From Chitinophagaceae bacterium (lineage in GTDB: Bacteria; Bacteroidota; Bacteroidia; Chitinophagales; Chitinophagaceae): a stretch of DNA of 6,987 bases. The notes under the pieces were generated by a model that did no database searches, was not told where the DNA came from, and saw nothing but the letters and a program-made list of their open reading frames with translations. The stretch lies in NCBI GenBank assembly GCA_020846105.1, contig JADLEN010000249.1:1-6987 (forward strand). The letters are read 5' to 3'. Below are positions 1 to 6,372 of the stretch, piece after piece. Position 1 is the first letter of the stretch, and each line of letters starts with the position of its first letter. The translations under genes and the position numbers were made by a program.

Positions 1-1
1 A

Positions 2-1189
2 AAAAACCCGAGCTTTGAAAAGTATAGTAAATGTCCAGATGGTGGTAATCAAATTCGCTACGCAAATAATTGGAGTGACTTAATTGATTCTGCATTTAGT
101 TACGGTTCTGAATACCTCAATACTTGCTCAAACTTTTTGGCAGATGTAGCACTTCATGTGCCATCAAATGTTGGGTTCTATCAAAATCCGCATTCAGGAA
201 ATGGTTTTGCGTTAGGTAATTTTTATTATGATAAGACTTCTCCATTTCCTCCAAGCCCTTTACCTATTAACTATAGAGACTATATACAAGGACGTCTAAT
301 ATCTAAATTAATTGCTGGAAAAACTTATTGTGCCAGTTTTTGGATCAATTATATTGAGTGCTCTGGTTATGCGCACAATAAAATGGGTGCTTATCTAGAT
401 GACGGAAAAATTAATGGTCTTTCAACAACACCTGGAAGTGAGATAACAACAATAATACCACAAGTTTATACCGACTCTATAATTAAGGATACATTAAATT
501 GGACAAAAATAGAAGGTAGTTTTTTAGCAACGGGAAACGAAAACTATATTTCAATAGGTTTATTCTTCAATAACTCTGCAATTTCAAAGATTCTAACTAA
601 TTATTGTTCTGCGAGCACTCAGTACTCAGCATACCTTATTGACGATGTATCTGTAATACCAATAGACCTCGCTGCTGATGCTGGCAAAGACACTTGGGTA
701 GAGGTGGGTAAACAAGTGCAAATAGGTCGTGTTGGCGATACCACCGCAGAGGGTTTAGATTGTAAATGGTACCATAAAGGAACATTGATTGATAGTGGAG
801 CAATTATCACTGTAAATGCTGCTAGCAGCATCAACCAAATAGATACTTATGTAGTGGTACAAAATGTGTGTGGTAATATCACAAGAGATACCATGCTGCT
901 AAAGACAGTGGGCTTGGGTATTCCCCTCCTTGGAGGGGTTAGGGGTGGGTTTACTATTTATCCTAATCCTAGTACAGGAGTTATTACAATCAGCCCTCAC
1001 ACTGTCATTCCGCAGGAATCTATACATGCTACTCTATATGATTTATTGGGTCGTGTGGTGCATCAGCAGAAACTATCTTTCAACAACAAAGAAGCAGTCT
1101 TAAAACTACATCTACCCAGCGCTACTTATATCTTAGAATTGAGCAACGAAGAAGGAACGGTGCAGCGAGAAAGAGTGGTGATAAAATAA
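2..1189 (+). CDS. Secreted T9SS cargo protein (5' partial), NPSFE-type N-terminal domain plus type A sorting signal
   Basis: The frame is open to the left window edge, so the start is missing; 395 residues are visible. It begins KNPSFE, then a CP pair (11-12), W24 and a late Cys (C42). I recognise this as the beginning of the mature N-terminal domain of a common Bacteroidota surface-protein family, so probably only the signal peptide and a few residues lie outside. A TTG in frame at 137 could serve as a start but would cut this conserved block. Residues 1 to about 222 look like a beta-sandwich ending in IDDVSV, typical of carbohydrate-binding-like jelly rolls. An Ig-like segment follows (about 224-302, starting ADAGKD, with a W and a late VCGN). 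Residues 306-317 are encoded by a GC-rich palindromic element. The type A sorting signal (about 318-395) starts FTIYPNPSTG, contains YDLLGR and ends in VVIK. By family knowledge the protein crosses the inner membrane by Sec and the outer membrane by T9SS, and is then released or attached to the surface. The binding target or activity is unknown. The gene converges on the beta-helix gene. Confidence 0.88.
   Translation, partial: KNPSFEKYSKCPDGGNQIRYANNWSDLIDSAFSYGSEYLNTCSNFLADVALHVPSNVGFYQNPHSGNGFALGNFYYDKTSPFPPSPLPINYRDYIQGRLISKLIAGKTYCASFWINYIECSGYAHNKMGAYLDDGKINGLSTTPGSEITTIIPQVYTDSIIKDTLNWTKIEGSFLATGNENYISIGLFFNNSAISKILTNYCSASTQYSAYLIDDVSVIPIDLAADAGKDTWVEVGKQVQIGRVGDTTAEGLDCKWYHKGTLIDSGAIITVNAASSINQIDTYVVVQNVCGNITRDTMLLKTVGLGIPLLGGVRGGFTIYPNPSTGVITISPHTVIPQESIHATLYDLLGRVVHQQKLSFNNKEAVLKLHLPSATYILELSNEEGTVQRERVVIK
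921..951 (+). repeat. GC-rich palindromic (REP-like) element inside the coding sequence
   Basis: Positions 923-929 (CCCCTCC) and 932-938 (GGAGGGG) form a perfect 7-bp inverted repeat around a TT spacer, followed by GTTAGGGGTGGGTT. The tract is far richer in G and C than the AT-rich gene around it. From memory, very similar sequences recur as short dispersed repeats in Bacteroidota genomes; only one copy lies in this window, so repeat status is recalled rather than shown. It is translated in frame as IPLLGGVRGGF, in the linker just before the T9SS sorting signal. Confidence 0.55.
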
Positions 1190-1211
1190 GGATTACCGAA
1201 TTAAAGCAATG

Positions 1212-1250
1212 AAAAAAGCCTCGTAAAATATATTTTACGAGGCTTTTTTT
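1212..1250. terminator. Bidirectional intrinsic terminator between convergent genes
   Basis: A perfect inverted repeat has arms GCCTCGTAAAAT (1218-1229) and ATTTTACGAGGC (1232-1243) with a two-base centre; in RNA the inner A/T pairs would open to a larger loop. Six A (1212-1217) precede it and seven T (1244-1250) follow, so it has a U-tract when read from either strand. It lies 22 bases after the stop of the left-hand cargo gene and 18 bases beyond the stop of the beta-helix gene, as expected for a shared terminator. Confidence 0.92.
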
Positions 1251-1268
1251 GACAACTAATAAACGTTA

Positions 1269-3089
1269 TTAATTCTTTATAAATTGTACTGTCGCTTTTT
1301 GACCATTTTCTGTAATCATTTGCATTAAATAATTGCCAGTAGCCAATGTGCTGATGTTGATGTTTTGAACCTTGTCTGTGGTAGTAATTTGTTTTACCAA
1401 GCTACCGTTGAAGCTGTAGATATTGATGCTAGTGCCTATTGGGGCATTGGCAATATTCAAAGATTCGCTAGCAGGGTTTGGGTAAATTTTGATGTTGCTT
1501 GTAATGTTGCTTTCCGTAATCGAAAGGCCTCTTACTGCAATTTTAGAAGTCATAAAGGTATCGGCATCTACCCAAGCGGTAATAATTGTAGAATCTGACG
1601 CTGCTGGTGCCGAAAAGGTGCTTCTGATATAATTAAGGGTATCTACAAATGCGCTCGCTGGGCTAAAAGAGCCTGTGGTAGCTGTAAAGGTAGCTTTAAG
1701 ATTGCGCAAGGTCAAGGAGTCCATTTTAGAGCCATCATTGAGTCTGAAATCTACACTAAGCGGGAAAGTGCTGGTGCCAGCAACTATTGGTGTGCCAAGG
1801 TTGAGCAACCAAGTAGACATAACAAAGCTATTGATTTCGCCACTGTAAGTACCCATTCTATTGCCAATAAGAGCAGTAGTATCGTTGCTACCCCACCAGC
1901 AATAATCTGAAATAAAGGAAATAGCGCTTGAAGCTAAGGAAGGGCTGTTATAAACCTCAGCTTGGCGTGTGCCGTCGGCTTTGGGGTTGTAGAAATGAGT
2001 GCTGTTAAATTTAATAGTTGTGGCATTAGTACCCGCAGTATTGTACACGGCAGCTAATGAAGATTGGTTGCCTTTGATAACCCCGCCTGTAACAAGCAAG
2101 CTACCATTTACATTATAAATAGCGGCGCCAAAATTAAGTGTACCTGTGCCGCCTGTTATTTTATTGTTGGTAATATGGAAATTGTCGTATCCATAAAGGT
2201 CGCAGTTGTTGAGCCAAATGCCAGCACCTGATCCTGTAGAGGTATTGTCTGATATTGTAGCGCTATCTTCAAGAAAAAGGATGTCGTTGTAGCTAGCAAC
2301 ACCACCGCCATTCTCGGCGCTGTTGTTGGTTATTTTTGCTTGTCTTGCTATAGTGCCCACGCCAAAAAGACCGCCGCCAGCTACTTTGGCTTTGTTGTTA
2401 TTAATGCTGGAAAAGTCGGTAATAAGGCAAGCGCCATTTGCTTGTGCAAATACACCACCACCACTACCATCTGTAGTGTTGTTTTTGATTACAGCATTGC
2501 CCGAAAGCACAAAGGTGGAGTAGGCATATACGCCACCACCTTGGTCTGTGGCGTTGTTGTTGCTTATTTCTGTGTTGCCAGCAATATCTATTTTGCCAGC
2601 ACTATATACGCCACCACCGTAGGCGTATATGCCGTCGCAGCTAGAGTTGATAACTTTGGAATTGCCTGTAATAACCAATGATTTGTTGCCATAGTTGCAA
2701 ATAGCACCACCAGCATCATTGCTTATCTTGCCGTTTTTAAATATGATATTGTTCAACACCACTGCACCATCAGTTATGAGCAAAACCCTGCCTTTTGATT
2801 CAGCATCTATTGTGGTCATTCCAGCGGTATCTGCAGTGCCAAGCAATTTTATATTCTTGTTTATCAGCAGGCTATTTTCTTTAAAAGTACTAGCGCTTAA
2901 TACCAGTGAGTCGCCAGCCAATGCAGCATTGATTGCATCAGAGATCTTTGTGTATGTTGGCGGTATTATTGTGCCGCTACGCCATATTGTTACAGATTGT
3001 GCGTGTACAGCATTTGCTGCTAGTACAGACAATGCCACAATGGACAATGTCTTTTTTGCAAACCCAAGCGATGTAATTTTTTTTGTCAT
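1269..3089 (-). CDS. Secreted right-handed beta-helix (PMP-like repeat) protein with T9SS type A sorting signal
   Basis: This protein of 606 residues starts at the ATG at 3089-3087, chosen because it is directly followed by a signal peptide (MTKKIT, hydrophobic core about 14-28, ending VHAQ at 28-31). An ATG 30 codons upstream would add an unrelated stretch. Residues about 40-110 resemble the entry strands of a pectate-lyase-like beta-helix (DAINAALAGDSLVLS, then KNIKLLG). From about 127 to 325 the motif GGGVY/F or a variant recurs (127, 158, 184, 210, 238, 261, 288, 321), mostly 23-28 residues apart, often preceded by I-x-N-N. This matches one helix turn per repeat and resembles Chlamydia polymorphic outer membrane protein repeats. 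A CWWGS motif (397-401) closes the helix, as is common in such proteins. An Ig-like segment (about 440-520) and the type A sorting signal (about 530-606, IKIYPNPASESLNI) follow. I see no catalytic motif of a polysaccharide lyase, so adhesion or surface structure is as likely as carbohydrate cleavage. It has its own spacer and is probably monocistronic. Confidence 0.9.
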   Translation of the reverse strand: MTKKITSLGFAKKTLSIVALSVLAANAVHAQSVTIWRSGTIIPPTYTKISDAINAALAGDSLVLSASTFKENSLLINKNIKLLGTADTAGMTTIDAESKGRVLLITDGAVVLNNIIFKNGKISNDAGGAICNYGNKSLVITGNSKVINSSCDGIYAYGGGVYSAGKIDIAGNTEISNNNATDQGGGVYAYSTFVLSGNAVIKNNTTDGSGGGVFAQANGACLITDFSSINNNKAKVAGGGLFGVGTIARQAKITNNSAENGGGVASYNDILFLEDSATISDNTSTGSGAGIWLNNCDLYGYDNFHITNNKITGGTGTLNFGAAIYNVNGSLLVTGGVIKGNQSSLAAVYNTAGTNATTIKFNSTHFYNPKADGTRQAEVYNSPSLASSAISFISDYCWWGSNDTTALIGNRMGTYSGEINSFVMSTWLLNLGTPIVAGTSTFPLSVDFRLNDGSKMDSLTLRNLKATFTATTGSFSPASAFVDTLNYIRSTFSAPAASDSTIITAWVDADTFMTSKIAVRGLSITESNITSNIKIYPNPASESLNIANAPIGTSINIYSFNGSLVKQITTTDKVQNINISTLATGNYLMQMITENGQKATVQFIKN

Positions 3090-3133
3090 CAGAGTTATTT
3101 TTTTTCTAAGTTTAATACAAAATCTATTTTCAA

Positions 3134-3161
3134 GAAATTTATACAGACACAATGCTACAAA
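3134..3161 (-). promoter_or_regulatory. Weak candidate Bacteroidota-type promoter for the beta-helix gene
   Basis: Read on the minus strand, TTTG (3161-3158) is followed 16 bases later by TAAATTTC (3141-3134), seven of eight positions matching the TAnnTTTG element used by the Bacteroidota housekeeping sigma factor. The spacer is shorter than the usual 19 or so bases. It is well placed, downstream of the terminator of the preceding gene and about 45 bases before the ATG at 3089. An A-rich leader without a GGAGG site follows. AT-rich spacers give such matches by chance. Confidence 0.25.
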
Positions 3162-3183
3162 TTTTATGCATAATATCAAAATG

Positions 3184-3218
3184 AAAAAAGGTATTTGTAC
3201 AATAATCTACAAATACCT
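3184..3218 (-). terminator. Intrinsic terminator after the rhodanese gene (end of the ddl-PASTA-cargo-rhodanese unit)
   Basis: Read on the minus strand, AGGTATTTGTA (3218-3208) and TACAAATACCT (3199-3189) form a perfect 11-bp stem with an 8-base loop, followed by a run of T (the A run 3184-3189 on the plus strand). It lies 20 bases beyond the rhodanese stop codon. The stem is AT-rich, hence weaker than the hairpin at 1212-1250. The other strand has no T-tract after the stem, so it should act on minus-strand transcription only. Confidence 0.8.
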
Positions 3219-3238
3219 AATTCCTTTATTGACAAAAG

Positions 3239-3544
3239 CTATGTATTTTGACTTTGCCAAGCTGTCATCCCACCTTCAACATTCACTACATTTTCAAAAC
3301 CGGCTTGTTCCAAAAACATACAGGCTTGCATACTTCGCTGTCCCGAGCGGCAATACACAAAAAGCTCTTTATCTTTAAGGTGTTCTATCTCATCATACTG
3401 GAAACTCATAATGCTGCCTAATGGTATGAAATGCCCGCCAATATTGAATTCTTCATGCTCGTGGGGCTCGCGGACATCTAATAGTTCTATATTGGTTTCT
3501 GTCTGAATACGCTTTTTTAGTTCGCTTGTCGATATTGTTCTCAT
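3239..3544 (-). CDS. Single-domain rhodanese-like sulfurtransferase
   Basis: This protein of 101 residues is the usual size for a stand-alone rhodanese domain of the GlpE/PspE type. It opens with the family pattern ISTSELKKRI, then LLDVREPHEHEEFNIGGHFIPLG (about 21-43), the region that normally precedes the active site. The catalytic loop is CRSGQR with the presumed persulfide-carrying Cys at 65, six residues long as in sulfur-transferring rhodaneses, followed by the closing VEGGMTAW. There is no signal peptide or membrane segment, so it should be cytoplasmic. The family moves sulfane sulfur from donors such as thiosulfate or persulfides to thiol acceptors; the substrate here cannot be told. 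The ATG comes two bases after the stop codon of the T9SS cargo gene, suggesting translational coupling, and a terminator follows it, so it is the last gene of the unit. Confidence 0.93.
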   Translation of the reverse strand: MRTISTSELKKRIQTETNIELLDVREPHEHEEFNIGGHFIPLGSIMSFQYDEIEHLKDKELFVYCRSGQRSMQACMFLEQAGFENVVNVEGGMTAWQSQNT

Positions 3545-3546
3545 CG

Positions 3547-5418
3547 TTATTGTTTCTGAATTTTATGTGTTGAAATTAATGTTTGATTCTCGTAAAAATT
3601 AATTTGATAGAAGGCATTTGGTAAATCGTTTAACTGCAAAGAACCTTTATTATTAATTACATCACCTTTTTGAACCACACGCCCCAATGCGTTAATAATT
3701 TCGTATTTATTTACTGTTGCTCCAAAATGGGCAATAGAATAATTAATCAATTGGGTACAAGGATTTGGCCATACTTGATTGTTCGAAACTTGATTGGAGG
3801 AATAGTTGCTAATGTCCGTGCCAATAATCGCTTGGCCCAAGATTGGGCGCATCATCAATGCACCCGTAATTACCGATGGGTTCCAAACGTTGAGCACATT
3901 AAAATAAGCATGATTGCTGCCCACTCTATTTCTGTCTAGGCCAATATACAAACTGTCGCTGCCACTTAAAGCAGGCTGTGTAGTGCCAATATAGAAAGTG
4001 CCCGCAGGCATGGCCACTGGCTTATCAAATTTATACACCCAAAAATGATTGATAGTGTCTACGTAGTCTGGCTGTAGATTTTCCATTTCATAAATAACGT
4101 CATCCATAGAAGAAGCTCCATAGGCAATGTTTTTATACACTACTATCGAAAAATATTTGGACTTGGCAAGTGGCACTTGCCTGCCAAAATAAATGGCTAA
4201 CCCACGCAAAGTATCTGCTTGGTTTAGGTGATGTTCGACTGCGATTTTTCCGGGTAGGGTAGGAAAGAGGTTGAGGAAATAGCTCATTTCTGCTGTGCCG
4301 TCGTCATAGGCTAGATAATTATCAAATACTTGTTGCCCAACTATAGTGTCATTTTCCCTATTATTGTCACCGCCAATAGCTTCAAAGAAAAATTTATGCT
4401 CAAAAACTACCCTGTCATAAGCACCAGCAGATGGTAAGGTAGCATAGCTATTGAAATCAATATTTTCTTTAGATTTTCCGTTGATGTTTTTGTTGGTGGC
4501 GGCATCCGTACCTAGCGTCACACTTGTGCCCAATTGTTGGGCTATAAAGCCATAGTTGCGTAGCGTTTGGTTGCTGGTAAAATTATTTTGAATTGTTGTA
4601 TTTATTGTTGTTGCCCTTTCTGCACTAGCGCTAGCTATATATTGCCTATAAGGCATAGCAAAATAATCATTGAGTAGCGCACTTGGGTTTTGGGTAAATG
4701 CAACATCATTAACCAATGTGTCATAGCTGTTTCGTCCAGCATCTAACCGTATATAATCTAAATTCCAAATGTCGTCATTGGTGCCAATGCTTGCTTTGTT
4801 TACAAATCGGAATTGAAAATTGGCGTGTAAATAATTGGTATCGGTAATGGATAATATTACCTGTCGGAAGTTTCCTAAAACAGAGTCGCTTTTGCTCCAG
4901 ACTTTGATCCACTTTGCTGCCACTTTCGACCTGAAATAGAGTAATAGCGAATCTTGTTTTTCTGGTACAAAACCATTGCCTGCCGCTTGATACCAAAAGC
5001 TCATGAATATGCTGTCAGCCGCTGTTTTTCCGCTCAGGTCAATAGCCTTACACGTAAGGCTATCGGCATACCTTAGTACCGTGGCATTTGTGGTGTCGTA
5101 GGGTATGCCTTTGCTATTGAGTGCGTCGAAAGTTGCCACACCTCTGCTTATTGGGTTTTGCCCCATTGTATTGTTGATATATACTTGTTGGTCTTGCCAT
5201 TTTACCGCATCGGGCAAGGGGTCATACAGCTCGAAATCTTCGAAAAAAGGTAAGGATAATGCTGTTGTTTTTAAGGAGAAAGACTGGGTAGAAACTTTGT
5301 TTTTTTGCTGCGGATTGTAGTTGATAGGGGCAATATGCTCTTGCGCAAGTAGTTGGTTTGGAATACAACTAGCGATAACAAAGGTGCAAATAAATAAGGT
5401 CAGTTTAAGTGTTTTCAT
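3547..5418 (-). CDS. Large secreted protein of unknown function with T9SS type A sorting signal
   Basis: This protein has 623 residues, with the ATG at 5418-5416 followed at once by a signal peptide (MKTLKLTLF, hydrophobic to about 18). Cleavage after LLAQ (26) fits signal peptidase I; the segment IASC (15-18) also matches a lipobox, so lipidation at C18 is a possible alternative. The mature part starts with a linker, then LPFFEDFE (56-63) opens a domain of about 170 residues ending DDIWNLDYIRLDAG, a pattern typical of MAM or jelly-roll modules in Bacteroidota exoproteins. A middle region (about 235-365) and a YDDGTAE domain (about 369-530) follow; I recognise neither as an enzyme and see no catalytic motif. 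The C-terminal sorting signal begins at about 548 (QVWPNPCTQ, with W in place of the usual Y) and contains INALGRVV. The gene lies 51 bases after the PASTA gene and two bases before the rhodanese gene on the same strand, so it is probably co-transcribed with both. Confidence 0.9.
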   Translation of the reverse strand: MKTLKLTLFICTFVIASCIPNQLLAQEHIAPINYNPQQKNKVSTQSFSLKTTALSLPFFEDFELYDPLPDAVKWQDQQVYINNTMGQNPISRGVATFDALNSKGIPYDTTNATVLRYADSLTCKAIDLSGKTAADSIFMSFWYQAAGNGFVPEKQDSLLLYFRSKVAAKWIKVWSKSDSVLGNFRQVILSITDTNYLHANFQFRFVNKASIGTNDDIWNLDYIRLDAGRNSYDTLVNDVAFTQNPSALLNDYFAMPYRQYIASASAERATTINTTIQNNFTSNQTLRNYGFIAQQLGTSVTLGTDAATNKNINGKSKENIDFNSYATLPSAGAYDRVVFEHKFFFEAIGGDNNRENDTIVGQQVFDNYLAYDDGTAEMSYFLNLFPTLPGKIAVEHHLNQADTLRGLAIYFGRQVPLAKSKYFSIVVYKNIAYGASSMDDVIYEMENLQPDYVDTINHFWVYKFDKPVAMPAGTFYIGTTQPALSGSDSLYIGLDRNRVGSNHAYFNVLNVWNPSVITGALMMRPILGQAIIGTDISNYSSNQVSNNQVWPNPCTQLINYSIAHFGATVNKYEIINALGRVVQKGDVINNKGSLQLNDLPNAFYQINFYENQTLISTHKIQKQ

Positions 5419-5469
5419 TCATCGTAGCGATTTAGGGTAGCTAATATCTACAACGCAGTAGCGCATCGA

Positions 5470-6351
5470 TTATTGCTTTTTGCCCATGCTAACTGGCTTT
5501 GCTGCGGGCATTTTTGGTTTGGGAGTAGTATCGTTTACCGGTGCGCCACTAGGCCCCGACTCAAAGTCTGTTTCACTTGGGTTTTGTTTAAAATAAAAAC
5601 CTACTTCATCTCCTTCGCGAAGTCTGTTTGCCTCGCCAAGTTCGTTCAAAGCACTCGGCATTTGCCTATATACATATGCGCTTGAGGTGTCACTAATATC
5701 TTCACTAGCAATGGCCGTATATTGTAAGTTGTTAGCAGACAGCATTGCCACCGCTTCTACAAAAGTAAGGCCAACAATATCGGGTACGTCAAACACGGTA
5801 TTTCCTAGTCCATCGCCAAGCACCAAACTGATAATGCTTCCTTGGGGTATCATTTGCCCAGCCCTTATTATTTCGCCATTAAATAGTTGGTCTAGCACGG
5901 CCCCTTGTGCAATGTCTGGCCTGTAAGTAGTGTCGCCAAGTTTTAGCTTGCTACTATTAAGTATCATTATGGCGCTGCGCAACGAAAGGCCATTGAGGTT
6001 GGGCATTGGCGTTTTTGGAGGTTCTGCCTTGTTTACGGTCAAGAATATGGTTCGCCCAGGTTTTACTATTTCACCAACTTCTGGTTGTTGGCCAATAATA
6101 GTCAATGGATTTTGGCGAGGGTCGTAAGATGAGTCTACTTGGATGTCAAAGCCTATTTTCTCTAGTTGGCTTTTACCATCCTTTAGGCTTTTGCCAGTAA
6201 TATTAGGTACTTTTACTTCTTCTCCATGTCCTGTTATTTGTCCTAAAACGGCAAAGAAAAAAAAGTATAAACCCATAGTAAGCGCGGCAATGAGTAATAC
6301 ATTGTAGGCTAATGAGTTCTTAAATCCTTTGGCTTTTTGGTCTTTTTTCAC
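5470..6351 (-). CDS. Membrane-anchored protein with three PASTA domains, no kinase domain
   Basis: This protein of 293 residues has a short basic N-terminus (MKKDQKAKGFKN), one membrane helix (about 14-37, containing a run of four Phe) and an outer part facing the periplasm. Three PASTA units follow at about 46-109, 112-182 and 187-255; each starts with a VPN/MPN/VPD motif and a G-x-(S/T) turn, and has the usual helix and closing strands. The last 35 residues are rich in Pro, Lys and Ser and look disordered. PASTA domains are best known from Ser/Thr kinases (PknB, PrkC) and class A or B penicillin-binding proteins, where they bind peptidoglycan fragments or muropeptides; here neither a kinase nor a transpeptidase domain is present. 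The start is GTG at 6351-6349: a stop codon lies in frame a few codons upstream and the next ATG (codon 26) would cut the membrane helix. It follows the ddl stop by 21 bases, which supports co-transcription and a role linked to cell-wall synthesis. Confidence 0.93.
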   Translation of the reverse strand: MKKDQKAKGFKNSLAYNVLLIAALTMGLYFFFFAVLGQITGHGEEVKVPNITGKSLKDGKSQLEKIGFDIQVDSSYDPRQNPLTIIGQQPEVGEIVKPGRTIFLTVNKAEPPKTPMPNLNGLSLRSAIMILNSSKLKLGDTTYRPDIAQGAVLDQLFNGEIIRAGQMIPQGSIISLVLGDGLGNTVFDVPDIVGLTFVEAVAMLSANNLQYTAIASEDISDTSSAYVYRQMPSALNELGEANRLREGDEVGFYFKQNPSETDFESGPSGAPVNDTTPKPKMPAAKPVSMGKKQ

Positions 6352-6372
6352 AAGTAATATTTTGGTTTAAAT

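Noticed and set aside
2270..2640. Recurring CCACCACC/CCGCC tracts suggesting a DNA tandem repeat or CRISPR-like array
   Set aside because: They are the codons for the Gly-Gly-Gly-Val motif of the beta-helix, with different sequence and length between copies and no constant repeat unit.
3090..3179. Upstream in-frame ATG that would lengthen the beta-helix protein by 30 residues
   Set aside because: The added residues precede a well-formed signal peptide and would bury it; the extension covers the likely promoter and leader. The ATG at 3089 is the better start.
2695..3378. Open frame of 227 codons on the plus strand across the beta-helix gene start and the spacer
   Set aside because: It is antisense to the signal peptide and helix repeats of a clearly real gene, runs through a terminator hairpin and into the antisense of the rhodanese, and its translation shows no domain or coherent composition.
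5419..5469. Possible terminator or promoter between the PASTA gene and the T9SS cargo gene
   Set aside because: Only a 4-bp CTAC/GTAG stem without a T-tract is visible, and no TAnnTTTG element; nothing supports a break in the transcription unit.
6257..6264. Run of eight A (T on the coding strand) in the PASTA gene as a phase-variation tract or frameshift
   Set aside because: It encodes Phe residues of the membrane helix, the frame is intact on both sides, and an 8-base run is common in AT-rich genomes.
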